NCBI GenBank assembly: GCA_029204225.1
Contig: CM055096.1
Location: forward strand, 74,745,521-74,809,520
Length of the DNA stretch: 64,000 bases
Direction of reading: 5' to 3'
From: Diphasiastrum complanatum
Taxonomy: Eukaryota > Streptophyta > Lycopodiopsida > Lycopodiales > Lycopodiaceae
A program made the translations under genes and the position numbers. Shown piece after piece: positions 12,129 to 23,139 of the stretch (position 1 is the stretch's first letter; each line of letters begins with the position of its first letter). The notes under the pieces were generated by a model that was not told the DNA's origin, did no database searches, and saw only the letters and a list, made by a program, of their open reading frames with translations.

Positions 12129-13541
12129 ATGGCATCTATAGGAGATTGTCTCTTTCAAGCTAGTGAAAGACTATACACCTTTAACTATTCAGTTTGGAAG
12201 GATAGGATAGAATCCTTGTTGATTCTCTATGGTGTAATGGATATTGTAACTGGAACTGAAGTTGAACCTGCAGCTTTTGATGAGGCTTAGAGATTCAAAA
12301 AGAGAGCAAGAATTGCTCTACATATCATCAAATTGAACATCTTTGATGAGATGTTGAGAGAGATTAGTTCATGCACCTCAGCAAAGGAGACTTGGGAGGC
12401 TCTGAAGAATATTCATGAAGCCGAGATCAAGTCAAGAAAGAGGAGTAAGAACCAGTGTTCTCGTGCCTTCACCAAGAAAAAAGCAAAGAACAAAGACTAT
12501 GGTGGAGTAGAAGATGAGTCAGCTCATCCTTCTAACTTCAAGAAGAAGACACAAGAAGTTCAAACCAGTTGTATCATAGAAGACTCACATGCAAGTTGTG
12601 GAGAGGCATCTCTTCTGATGTCTTGTTTTTCTTCTTTGCCTTTTAATGATGTATCATGACATATTGATAGTGGAGCAACAACTCATATGAGTTGCTCCAA
12701 AGATTCTTTTGTTTCTATTGAATATGTTCTAGATCCTAAGAAATCAATATACACAATAGTTGGTGATGCATGTGCAATTGAAGGTGTTGGAAGTTGTTCC
12801 TTAAAACTTACATCTTCTATGAATTTTACACTTTCCAATGTTCTCTATGTGCCTAGTCTCACAAAGAGTGCGATTAGTGTAGGAAAGTTGTTAGATGATG
12901 GTTATGAACTGGATTTCAATATCAATGGTTGTTTCATAAAGAAAGAAGATAAGATCCTTGCAAGTGGATCTAGATATGGAGGTATTTTCAAGCTAGATGT
13001 GCATGAAACTACAAGTTTATGTGATGCTGCATTGTTGACTTATGTTTCCAAGGAGAAGCTTTGGCATAGGAAGTTGTATGTTTCCCACTTCAGGTCTATG
13101 TCTATTATAGTCAAGGAGATTAAGCCAAGAGTGGCTTATTCTATGGCAAAATCACTTATGGATCCATATTTAATGTCTTCTAAAAAGACAGAACATTCTA
13201 TGGAGTTGGAACATTCCGATGTTCATCTTTCTTTATCAGTAATCAAGAAAGGTGTTTCTTGCTTTGCATGTACTATTAATGGATCCACAAGTTACATTTG
13301 GATGTGTCTTGTCTCTTCAAGTTTTTTGGTGCATGTGTATGTTTCATCATGCAAAACTTTATGGAGTTATGAAGCTAATGGAAGGAGTGCACTTTATGAA
13401 GTCTTGTTCAGTTATAAGCCTAAGTTTGTATACCTCAGTGTTCTTGAAGACTATTGCTTTGTATGTGGTTTCTTGGAAAGAAAGAAAGATGGTGATCCTA
13501 GTCTGTGGAGGGATGCTTATCCACCAAGGAAGGCTACATAG
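12129..13541 (+). pseudogene. Copia B condensed gag-protease-integrase frame
   Basis: From ATG 12129 (MASIGDCLFQASERLYTFNY) to the stop at 13541 there is a single frame of about 470 codons with only two internal stops (TAG near 12288 and TGA near 12657). It starts with the gag N-terminus, includes LREISSCTSAKETWEALKNIHE, then jumps to a basic stretch where a knuckle should be, so the middle of gag is missing. The protease motif HIDSGATTHMS follows the second stop. Next come LSNVLYVPSLTKSAISVGKL and the pre-integrase LWHRKL, but the CxxC cysteines are gone. After HSDVHLSLS the catalytic core is mostly deleted. The shared frame suggests that the deletions were in frame or tolerated. Confidence 0.8.
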
Positions 13542-14089
13542 CCTTTACACTCTCTATCTCGAAGGTGTTTGAGCATGGAGAAGTTCTTGATTTTGAAGAT
13601 CTATTTTCTATCTTGGAAGTGGCGGAGAGCACAGTGTCTCATAGTGCATCACAAGTCATTACTATGGCAAGTAATCAAGCTGTGATGAGGTCAAGGTTTG
13701 AGGAGGAGTATCCTCAACATGCATGTCCAAGGAGATCTTCATCTTTGTACAAGGCCGAGTCCTTGTTGATCTTATTTCATGGAAAAGAAAAGAAAAGTGA
13801 AGGTGGTTTTCATTTTGTTTTACTCACCTGTTGTTCGTCTTCTTTGATTAATGATGTATCTTGCTTAATTGAGATTTGCTTATCTCAAAGATCAAGTAAG
13901 ACTATTCTATTTTTGAATGAAGTCTTTAGTTTGGAATTACTTCTTGTCTTTTGTGACTTGATTATGTTTCCAAAACATCTAGAAAGCAAAATGTTGTACC
14001 ATCTTTTGTATGCTCTTAAATTGAGTAAGAGCAAGTATGAGTTTAGTACTCATAGTTTGAAAAAAGAAGTTTTTTCAAGCATCCACTGA
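13505..14089 (+). pseudogene. Unassigned open stretch in copia B
   Basis: A 194-codon open stretch starting inside the end of the previous frame. Its first 20 or so residues continue the post-integrase region in another frame. The rest is rich in Leu, Ser and Lys and shows no RT, RNase H or other motif that I know. It occupies the place where copia A has its polymerase. It may be chance coding or filler sequence. Confidence 0.35.
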
Positions 14090-14466
14090 GGACACTTACA
14101 CCCTCAAGAAGGTATTTAGCCTTAATTTGATCAAGTTTGAGTATGGTTTCAAGATTAGATCCATTTTGGATAGAGTTCATATTTTTTGGACTAATGAAGC
14201 TAGTATGCTTAATCCTGAACCAACTTCATGCATGTGAACTTTGCATACCCAGGATCGACATCAGACATGCAAGAGGTACATTGGCGTTGTAGCAGCTTGG
14301 TGGAATATTTCTCAAAGGCATTTGGAAAAGATTTCTATCAAAGAGAACTTATCACGGATTTGGTAAGCATACTACTATGATGGATTCTTTGTTCATCTTC
14401 ACTTCAAATGCAAGGCAAAGAATCCAAACTCAAAGGATCTTCACCAACATCGGATAGATATATTTC
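14090..14466 (+). other. Copia B 3' noncoding region
   Basis: Between the last open stretch and the purine tract. No motif is recognised. Confidence 0.5.
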
Positions 14467-14475
14467 AAGGAGGAG
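14467..14475 (+). other. Copia B polypurine tract
   Basis: AAGGAGGAG directly before the LTR start TGTTAAAAATTG. Confidence 0.85.
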
Positions 14476-15335
14476 TGTTAAAAATTGTAAAACATATCTA
14501 TCATTTGTTGTTAATGTTTGGGGGATCCTACCCATGTAAATATTTTGTACATATCCAAGGTATGTGAATTGAGCCTTGTAGAATAGGGCGAGTTTGGGTT
14601 AGGTAGATCAAATTCCAGTGACATGCATAAAGTCTAGTTGATCTAGTATGATATGCAATAATGTTGACAATGTCTAGTTTGACATGCATATAGAGATTCA
14701 CATGGAATTGGTCAATTATGACCTTGTAGAAACTCGAGCCACAATAAATGCATAATGTCCTAAGTTTCCATAGTGACATGCAAAGCATGCAATCACTCTA
14801 ATAGACACATGCATGTAGATTTGTACATGGCTAGCTGAGAAATTGCCATTTGGAGAAAGTAGGTAGAAGTTAGGTGCAACCTATGCATGCTAGCAATTAG
14901 GTGTCAAGTTATAGTTGTTTGCACTTGAATAGGTGTAGGATGTGCATTGAATGCAAGGAGTACCACGAATTTTGGCTCTCCTATATATGTACATATCATT
15001 CTCATTCACAAAGTAATGAAGAGCCAAAGTTTTGTAGCTATCTCATGCTTGGTTGGATCTAAACTGTTTTTTCTTGTCATCTCTCTAGCTCTCTCTCTCT
15101 AACTCGTGTTGAGGCTAATGCTTATGCATTGTAATCTTGTACTTTTAATCTTTCTTTGATTCATTGCTATCATAGTCTATTGATTAGCATGCTAAATTGT
15201 GAATTAGCCATATCTTCTAAACTAGATCTTGTTGAACAATCTAGAATCAGGGTACTGTGCCAATCACAAAGCTTAATCAAGATCAGTCACTCTTGTGGAC
15301 ATTCCCCACATGTGTGAATTCTGGAATTTTCAACA
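14476..15335 (+). repeat. Copia B 3' LTR
   Basis: Complete LTR from TGTTAAAAATTG to ...TTTTCAACA. Compared with the 5' copy it has scattered substitutions and a short insertion near 15263 (TCACAAAGCTTAATCA). Gypsy coding sequence resumes immediately after it. Confidence 0.92.
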
Positions 15336-15800
15336 TCCTTGGAAGGTGATAAAAAACTTGGATTTCTCTTCCTTCCACGTACTGAAGGCAAGAGTGATGA
15401 AATCCATATTGATGTGTCCCGAAAAGGCTCTCTCATGAATACCCATTGCAATAAGTAGAGGCTCCACAAGGGTCATCCACTGAGTGGCCATGCTTGTGCT
15501 AGGAAGAATCATGATGCCCGTTGCAGATGGGACATCACGATGGATAGTATAGCGCGGAGACTGGGAGGTATCGGTAGAAGACATGATGATCAGAAAGGAA
15601 TTATAACCACGTGAAAGAGTATCTGAAGGCAATGCAAGAAATTTGGAAGTCTTTGGTCGCAAGAAAAATTTGCAAGAGCTTTGCTAGCACAAGTGAGGAA
15701 TGAATCGAATTCAGCCAACTTGTAGGTGAATTTGGTGGGTCCATTACACTGAATAGTAGTTGGACTAATAAGTTCTGAACAAAAATTTGAAGGCATATAC
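15336..15800 (-). pseudogene. Gypsy extra reading frame, proximal part
   Basis: Minus-strand frames at 15796-15590 (FCSELISPTTIQCNGPTKF, then TYKLAEFDSFLTCASKALANF) and 15662-15330 (MSSTDTSQSPRYTIHRDVP ... HINMDFITLAFSTWKEEKSKFFITFQG) form the start of the post-integrase protein, which continues across the copia block at 4671. The first segment has a close match in gypsy copy 2 (31320-31470). A frameshift separates the two pieces. No known family is recognised. Confidence 0.65.
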
Positions 15801-16440
15801 AGTACTGTAAAAAAAGACTACAGAAATCTCGGCGAAGGTTTCTAGGGATCTGAACCTACCAGGCGAACGTTTTTCAGAGCTGGCGAAGGATGAACCTTCG
15901 CCTAGGAGGGTCCTTTGCCCAGGTACTGTCATAAATGTATTTTTTTCACAATCTGAACCTATGGACAACCTAATTTTGACATTTTAAGATCATCTAGCAG
16001 GTCGGCGAAGGTTCATAATGAGGTTATGATGCTCGACGAAGGTTCCCAAAATGGCATATCACTGAACATTTGTCTGACTCAAAAATTGAATTTTCTCTTG
16101 TCAAAAACCTTCGCCCACCTCAATTTCGATAGATCAAGGGTGGATGTACAGTCTGAGAGCTCAGCGAAGGTTTCTGATACTATATTGGCCAAATCTGTCC
16201 AAAACGGTAGTTTTCTAAGTCATTTTTCATTAAAAAAAAAAATATTGTGCTTCTTTAATCTTATGCTGAAGACTTCCTAACTTTTGCTCATCAGTCTTTT
16301 CTTATTTTTTTCTTTTTTCTCTTTTTCTTGTTTTTGTTTTTTTAACTGTCTTTTTCCAAAAAAAGTTAGCAAATTAAATACTGAAAACAAAAAATTGAAA
16401 ACAAATAAAATTAAAAAATATATTGAGATCAGGCTTGCTG
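15801..16440 (-). other. Gypsy copy 1 spacer with repeated AACCTTCG motifs
   Basis: Noncoding spacer between integrase and the extra frame. The octamer CGAAGGTT, or one-base variants, appears at about 15831, 15863 (as GCGAACGTT), 15884, 15893 (inverse), 16005, 16035, 16107 (inverse) and 16164. The same motif recurs in the leaders and in the copy 2 spacer. A T-rich run (16290-16350) and an A-rich run (16360-16420) lie at the integrase end. Confidence 0.6.
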
Positions 16441-17530
16441 AATTGGCGGAGCAGGTTGTTAAAACTTGCGTAATCGGCTGCCATTTATCGGAGTATCAAA
16501 TCGTTTTCCATCCAAATGCTCAAAAATTATTGCGCCATAGTTAAGGATTTTTTTCACTTTATATGAGCCTTCACCAGTAAACTTCAACTTACCCTTGATC
16601 AACTTGGTTTTGTACATCAATGCAAGATCTCGTGCTTCCAGATCATTCTTGTGCAATCGACGATCGTGCCATGCCTTGCAGCGGGCTTTCTCTGCTGCTA
16701 AGGCATGAACTGCCATCAATCGGGTTTCACATAATTTGTGCAACACTTCATGACGAAGTTGTAAAGACTGATCGTCATTTAATCGTTTCGTTGCTGCTAT
16801 GCATAAAGATGGGATTAAAATTCAATTGGCATAACAACATCTTGACCATAGAGCAGTTCAAAAGGTGTTTGATTTGTACTATTTTTGTAAGCGGTTCTGA
16901 ATGTCCATAATGTTGCATACAGTCTATGTTCCCAATCAAACCGACTTGCTTCAACTGTCTTTGTCATAATGGTGCAGAGAATCTTATTGAAAGATTCAGC
17001 TTGACCATTCCCTCTGGGATAATAGGGAGTACTAAATCTGTGTATAGCAAAAAAATCTTCCAATAAACACTTTATTATTTGATTAACAAAGTGTGTACCC
17101 CAATCATTGACAATTTCGATTGGAGATCCAAATCTGATTATAATATTTTCATATAGAAACTTGGTTGTAGATTTCGCATCAGCCACTTTGATAGCTTTGG
17201 CTTCAACCCACTTGGTCATATAATTGGTTGCGACGATAATGTATCGGACCTGAGATCCTTGCACAACGGGATGAATAGGACCAACATAATCCAATCTCCA
17301 TTTTTCAAACGGTGCTTGCGATAAAACCGGATGTAAGGGTTCATAATTATGTCGAGTAGGTCGTCGTGCTCGTTGGCAGACATCACATGTCTGAATAAAA
17401 TTTTTTGTGTCCTTATGAAGCATAGGCCACCAACAACCGGATTGCAAAAATTTGCGAACAGTAATATCTGTAGAGAAGTGTCCTTCACCCATGCCATCAT
17501 GTGAAAACATGATTAAATCTGGTACTTCGT
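16441..17530 (-). pseudogene. Gypsy copy 1 integrase
   Basis: The main stretch (17510-16815) holds the zinc-binding part (GHFSTD...CDVCQRARRP), the core aspartates (WRLDYVGPIHP and IVNDWGTHFVNQ, where most integrases have SDRGTHF) and the catalytic glutamate in GNGQAESFNK. The C-terminal part (16746-16459; RLMAVHALAAEKARCKAWHD, then MYKTKLIKGKLKFTGEGSYKVKKI) follows after an interruption at about 16750-16810. The enzyme joins element cDNA to host DNA. The domain set is full, but the frame is broken at least once, and one motif residue is altered. Confidence 0.88.
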
Positions 17531-18603
17531 GCGGTAAAACACATCTTCATAAAATATTATCTGATCCATGACGATACAATTGTCCTGCAATTAATTGATA
17601 AGGTTGAGCCTTATGAATCAATTGTCTTTTCTGTACTTTTGTCAAAGAATCATTCGGTTGTCCTAGCATCAGGTACTCAACAATATCTGCCGCCCACTCA
17701 AGTAGTGCGTCAACAAAGAACAACGCATCATCTGGCAGTTCATCATCCACTTCAGTATTAACTGGTGTGGATTCAATTCACGAAACGTGATCGGCTAGAT
17801 AATGTTGCTTCCTCTTTTTGACCACAATTCGAAAGTCAAATTCAGTCAATAATAATAACCATCTTGCAATACGTCCAGTATTACACGTCTTATTTACCAA
17901 GTAAAGTAATGGTTGATGATCCGTATAAAATGCAAAGTGTGTTTCCATGAGATAGTGATAAAATTTCTGAACAAAAAAAAATCATGGCTAGCGCTTCACG
18001 TTCTGTTGTTGAATAATTCTTCTTTGGATCTGTAAGATGTCTGCTTGCAAATCGTATAGGATAATCCTTCTTATAGTCACTTGGCTACATCAAAACTGAT
18101 CCAATGACGTATTTTGAGGCATCCATATGAACATGAAACTCTAATGTCCAATCTGGAGAACGTAGTATTGGTGTTGAAGATAATGTTTTTTTTAACTTTC
18201 CAAAGGCTTCTAACGCCTCTACTGTCCAAATAGGAACAATAGTTAATTTGTATATAGGTTGTGCTAAATCCGCAAAGAAGATAATAAAAATTCGATAGTA
18301 GTTCGCATGACCCATAAACACATAAACTCCTCGAATTGTTGCTGGCGATGGCAATTCCACAATAACTTTGATCTTAGAATAATCGGTGGCAATACCATGT
18401 CTTGATATCACATGTCCAAGCACCACTCCGTGAGAAACCCATATCTGGCATTTTTCTGGATTTAGAGAAATCTGGTATTTGCGACATCTTTCAAAGACTT
18501 TCTCCAATCGATCCAGGTGGTCTGTATCTGTACTATGAACTCCCAAGTCATCCAGGTAAATTTCAAGAAATTTCTGCTGATAATCTTTAAAGGCAAATTG
18601 CAT
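17531..18603 (-). pseudogene. Gypsy copy 1 RT C-terminal part and RNase H
   Basis: 18603-18085 encodes the RT palm and thumb: QFAFKDYQQKFLEIYLDDLGVHS contains the catalytic YLDD. LNPEKCQIWVSHGVVLGHVIS, GHANYYRIFI and the RNase H start (FHVHMDASKYVIGSVLM) follow. From about 18084 to 17760 RNase H remnants (PIRFASRHL, NYSTTEREALAMIFF) run across stops. 17750-17547 carries the link to integrase (QPYQLIAGQLYRHGSDNIL). Several stops make it inactive. Confidence 0.85.
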
Positions 18604-19120
18604 TACTCTTTGAATGAACTTGGTGCATTACAGAGTCCAAACGACATTACTTTGTAAGCATAGATGCCCCATTCTATTGCAAAAGCAGTTTTGTGGTGGT
18701 GCAATCTCAACCTGGTTGTAGCCACTAAATCCATCCAGGAAACTATAAGCTTTCGCTCAAGCAAGGCGATCCAAAATGCTTTCAGTAAAAGGTAACGAAA
18801 AGTGATCCTTCCGTGTCACTTTATTCAATGCTTTGAGATTCACACAGATTCGCAATTTCCCATTTTTCTTAGGAACAATGACAATTGGTGAAATCCATTT
18901 GGTATGCTCGATCTCATAAATGAAATCAGCGTCAAGCAATCTCTGACGTTCTTTCTTTATCAGATCTGCCACATTACGATTACAGCGATAGAACTTTGTA
19001 ACCTTTGGTACTGCATCAGGTACCAAAGGTATGGTATTTTCAATGATTGATGTCGGAATACCCTTCAAATATTGATAATTCCATGCAAAACAATCTTGAT
19101 ACTTAATAAGTAGCAAATGA
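18604..19120 (-). pseudogene. Gypsy copy 1 RT N-terminal part
   Basis: 19116-18757 encodes QDCFAWNYQYLKGIP, VTKFYRCNRNVADLIKKE, FIYEIEHTKWISPIVIVPKKNGKLRICVNLKALN and DHFSLPFTESILDRLA, the fingers and palm start of a gypsy RT. The CFAW motif near the beginning is typical of Athila/Tat-like plant elements. 18756-18604 carries the next motif region (GFSGYNQ-like) in shifted frames. Confidence 0.86.
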
Positions 19121-21592
19121 AGTGCTTGATACTGTTCAGGAGTAAGTTGTGATCCCAGTTGTACAATCTTTTCGGTTCTCCTGGTTTTGCAAGATTCATT
19201 GGTTGCGTCCTAGCTGGGCCATCGTAAACCTCTTTAGATTTCGGCATGTGTTCTTCAGGTTCATGATGTGCTTTAGGTAACATGATAACCACATCATCCA
19301 GTGTATAATGTTTAAAATGCTCTGGCATATCATGCTGGACTACATTTGCTTGTTCTTTTTTGAAAGGACTTGTCTTGGATCTTTGTTTAGTCTTCTTACC
19401 AGGAATTGATCGTGGAGGTGATGGATTTCGGGATGATAAATCTTTCTTCACAGGTGAAGACTTCCTAGACGATGATGTCTTGCTGGAGATCTGACTTGAA
19501 GAATCATTCTTGACTTTTTCTTTGCCTTTATCCAATAGAGGTGGCACTTCCTTTAAATCGATCTTTTGAGAAGATTTTTCCATTTCAGAACCGTATTATA
19601 ATGTTGCTTTGCTTGTTTCTTCGTCATCGAACCTGTCATCCTGTCTCCCTTTAATATAACTGCTTTGGGCGATTTAATTGTTGGTTCATCAGGAACATTA
19701 CGCACTCCAAATCTAGTCGGATCCATATGATGTAGAATCTGTTCATCCGTAAGTTCTGCATTGCCATCGTAAGTTAAGACATGGCTCATTGGTATGAGAT
19801 CATCCTCAATTGGATCTGGTATAGGTTCCGTTGATATCCAGACTACATTCAGCACATTTAGTGGAAACGTGATTGGCGTATCCAAAGTTCGATCTAACAA
19901 GGAAATCTCGCTCATCTCTGATTGAATATCTTGTTGACACATATATCCTGCTGTACAATCAATTGTTGCAAGAGCTTCGTTCCAATTGACAGTATCCGTT
20001 TGAGAATCGTAGTAAACTCCCAATTTTTTCTCTGGTCGATCACAAGTGTGATCCGTTGTTGATGAATCATCATCCTCTTTTTGAACCACTGGGTTGATAG
20101 TCCAAGTCGTAGGATCAATTTTAACTGCGCGTTCACGATTTTCAAAAGTGATTTTGTTGGTACCCCAGTTATGAATTACTTGCGCAACTCGTAACCATGG
20201 ATATCCTAAGAGAACTCGGTAGACATTTGGTACTTCTGGTAAGTCCATCACGACGAAAGTATTGACGAACTGTACTCCTACAATCTTGACAGGTATATCT
20301 TCCACCATTCCTCGTGGACAAACCGTCGTTTGATCAGCTAACTTAATAGCAAAAGTAGCAGGCTTAATCTTTGTAAGGCCCCATTTTGTACATAGCTTTG
20401 TAGAAATCAGGTTAACTCCTGAACCGCCATCTATCATGGCTGCGTCTTTAGAAAATTGTCTATGTTGTATCGGTAGAGTGATATTCTTTTGTTCACTTTC
20501 CCAAGCGGCTCCAACATGGAGTACATCATTAGATTCTTCAAATCCAGCACAAAAAAGCAGCTCCTGATGGTCTTCTGAATCTTCTTGAGCTAACTTTTGT
20601 GCTAAGACTTCTTTTGCTTTTGGCACCGACTTTAGGAACTCTCCCAATGAAATATTGATCTTGCTAGACAAAATATTCATGAATAATTCTGTATGCGGTG
20701 CTTCCGGTTCAATCATCTTGAAGGGTTCTTCGTGATGATGTAATTGATCATTCATATCCGTACGTAAATTTCTTGGAGGCTGCAATGGTGAAGACCAAAC
20801 TTCAGCTGTTACTTTAGCACCTTCAAGTTCCTCTTCTTCTTGCAGATGTTTAATCCACTGTCTCATATCCTGATATCTTTGTTTTTTTGCATTAAGATTT
20901 GGATAGACTTTCGATGTTGTTGGTGTATCACTCAATGGTATAGAATCAGCAGGTACTGAATCCACTACTGGTTCTTTTTGCTCTTGTGCTCTGGTGATCA
21001 TCAAGGGTGCACTTGGTTTATTATGAGCGACCGATCCTTGCTTGATTGTTATCAAATTTATAGGTGATGTAGCTGGTGGTGGCTTTGGTCTTGCTGGACA
21101 GTCTTTATAGCAATGCCCATATCGACAGTCACGACTGAATGGTACAAATTTTTCTTTATTTGGGCATTCTGCAACTCTGTGATTTTCTCCACATGCAAAG
21201 CATCCAAGTGGTGCTCTGGCCCAATTTCTCGAGGCTTGTTGTTGAGCGGCAACATAAATGGCATACTGTTTTGAAGATCCACCTTCCTGATCGTTACCAT
21301 AGCTCCATTGCTTAGCACTTCCGTAAGGTTCTGGTTCCATCAAATTGGCAGGAGGAGCGGAGTGTTTTGGTGGGTCAGGCAAAGCTAGACGTTTCGGGTA
21401 TCCAAGAGTAGATTGTCGTAGTCTTGCTGCTGGATTGCCTCCATACTGTTGATCTCGATATCCCATCTGGGCATACCATTGCTGAATTATCCGAGGCTTG
21501 AAGTTGAAAAAGGTAGTCTCATGGTCAGGTGAAATACACAGATGGCAAACACTAATTTTCATTCCTTTTTTCAATTGAGGACACTCGTTCAC
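19121..21592 (-). pseudogene. Gypsy copy 1 gag C-terminus, protease and linker
   Basis: 21592-19553 is an uninterrupted 679-codon frame. It opens with zinc-knuckle segments (NECPQLKK; CHLCISPDHETTF), a tyrosine- and proline-rich stretch, then CFACGENHRVAECPNKE and CRYGHCYKDCPARP. The protease motif MIDGGSGVNLISTKL is near 20440-20400, with DGGSG in place of the usual DS/TG, as in some plant gypsy lineages. A linker with no clear domain follows. A second frame (19583-19065) carries a Ser/Lys-rich linker leading towards RT. Gag coats the RNA and protease matures the polyprotein. This is the best-preserved part of the element. Confidence 0.85.
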
Positions 21593-21601
21593 TATGTGAT
21601 T

Positions 21602-22440
21602 TCATGTACAAATAGAACACCACACATTTTTTCTGGTAGGAAAAGTCTTTGCAAACTTCTCAGGTTCCTTGTTCGCTTCTCCGTGGAAATTTTTCAATGC
21701 TTTGATCTTCTCATCAAATTGCAACTGCAACTTTTCCATCTGTTTCTGCTGGGTCTTCCCAAGTTTCTCGAACTCATTGAGCATCATTTCTGCAGTAGCA
21801 TTGGCATTCGTTGATGCAATAGTGGTGGATGTCGTAGTAGTCTGCCCTGCTGTATAAGGCAACATACTGACATTCGGCTCATCATCTGAATCTTCATCCT
21901 CGTCCCGAATTGCATCATCCATCGCATTTTGCAAAAGTGCATACTCATTATGGCTTTTCAGTTCACGTCTGATCCGTTTAGGTAGACCTGACAAAAACCA
22001 CATAATCATGGCATTTTCATTAATCAGCTCAGGCTCACATTCAGATCTAAGACGTTTCACCCTTTCGATGTAATCTCAAACCATTTCCCGCTTTCCCATT
22101 TCAACTTTACTTAAAAGTAGGAAAGGGTCTTCCATAAACTTCCACGGTTTGGACTGTGTGATAAGGGCTCGTTTAACAACCTCCCAATCTGGACGCTCAG
22201 TTTCATCTTGGTTATAGTAACAATCTTATGCTGCGTCTGTTAAGGCCATAAGAAACAACTTAAGTTTATCTTGAGGATAAATCTCACCATAGACCTCACA
22301 AGATTCAGCATAGATCTGAAGAAATCTAATTGGATTTGTTAATCCATTATATTTGGGTAGATCCAATCAGGGTGCTCTTCTAACAATAGTTGGATTGACC
22401 TCCTGTGAAGCACTTCTAGAGCAGCTCCAGGGGCTGCCAT
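21602..22440 (-). pseudogene. Gypsy copy 1 gag N-terminus
   Basis: The start is ATG at 22440 (MAAPG...), shared with copy 2 at 28565 (MAAPR). Capsid-like sequence follows in broken frames to about 22061, and then an open stretch 22060-21602 (MKRLRSECEPELINENAMIMWFLSGLPKRIRRELK), the Retrotrans_gag core. Stops near 22061 and 22225 and a frameshift near 22400 interrupt it. The junction with the next frame crosses a stop near 21600, inside the first zinc knuckle (CSICT...NHIVNECP). Confidence 0.82.
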
Positions 22441-23130
22441 CTTACAAATTTAGATCAAATCGATAATGAGATTGGATATAAATTTTTTCAAAAAGCTATT
22501 TCAGATTAGATCTGCTAGCTCTATTCCACTTTCAAGAATCTGATTCTATATGATGAAAAACTACCCAAAATTCGATCAATCAATAATTCTCAAAAATGAT
22601 AAATCTCTCAGAGTCCAATTTAGAATATATCAGATTTGATCCAAATTTTCATAGAGACTTGATCTGGAAAATCAAAAACTAGAAATAGGACTGGTGAAGG
22701 TTGTCTCGGCGAAGGTTCAACAGTGCTATTTTGGGATAAAAACTCTCTAAACACTTTTCTTGCAATTTCTTGGGAAATAACCTTCGTCGACTTCTTAGAT
22801 GGAAGATTTGACACAAATAAAACTATGGACAACCGGACGAAGGTTTCTGACACAAGCAAATACTATTTTTGTAATCTGGCGAGGGTAAGAATCAAGATTT
22901 TTTGTGATCTGATCAAGAAGAATCTTCGCTGAACTCAAAAATAGTAGTTTACTATAGATAGAATGTTCAGGAAACTCAGCGAAGGTTCTGGCGAAGGATC
23001 AAGAGTAATACTGATAATTTTGCAGAAAATATGACAATATGACAACTAATCCTCTGAGAACCTTTCAGTCGTAGAAAGCTTTGATGGTTTATATTGCGTT
23101 CCAATATATTTTCAGTGCGTCTCAGATATC
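22441..23130 (-). other. Gypsy copy 1 leader
   Basis: Upstream of gag on the minus strand. 22441-22680 aligns with 28320-28564 of copy 2. 22680-23000 holds several AACCTTCG motifs in sense (22695, 22709, 22780, 22834, 22983, 22993). The expected primer site and 5' LTR are not visible beyond it. Confidence 0.6.
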
Positions 23131-23139
23131 GGAACAGTG

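Larger units (their letters stand above)
10520..15335 (+). mobile_element. Ty1/copia element B, shortened and lacking RT
   Basis: LTRs at 10520-11359 and 14476-15335 flank a tRNA-Met primer site, leader, a shortened gag-protease-integrase frame, unassigned sequence and a purine tract. No reverse transcriptase or RNase H motif can be found. Its LTR end, primer site, leader motifs and protein remnants resemble copia A, so it looks like a non-autonomous relative that may have used copia A-type proteins. The first nine bases of its 5' LTR are missing at the junction with copia A. Confidence 0.85.
1283..23130 (-). mobile_element. Ty3/gypsy retrotransposon copy 1 with a nested copia block
   Basis: Reading right to left the order is leader, gag, protease, reverse transcriptase, RNase H, integrase, a motif-rich spacer, a long extra frame, polypurine tract and 3' LTR. 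The domain order RT-RH-IN defines Ty3/gypsy. The LTR matches two other copies in the window (31913-32659 and 59455-60197). The extra frame is interrupted at 4672-15335 by two copia elements that arrived later. No 5' LTR is recognisable to the right of the leader, and the 3' LTR is truncated at 1283. The right limit is therefore approximate. All coding parts except the central gag-protease frame contain frameshifts or stops. Confidence 0.8.
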
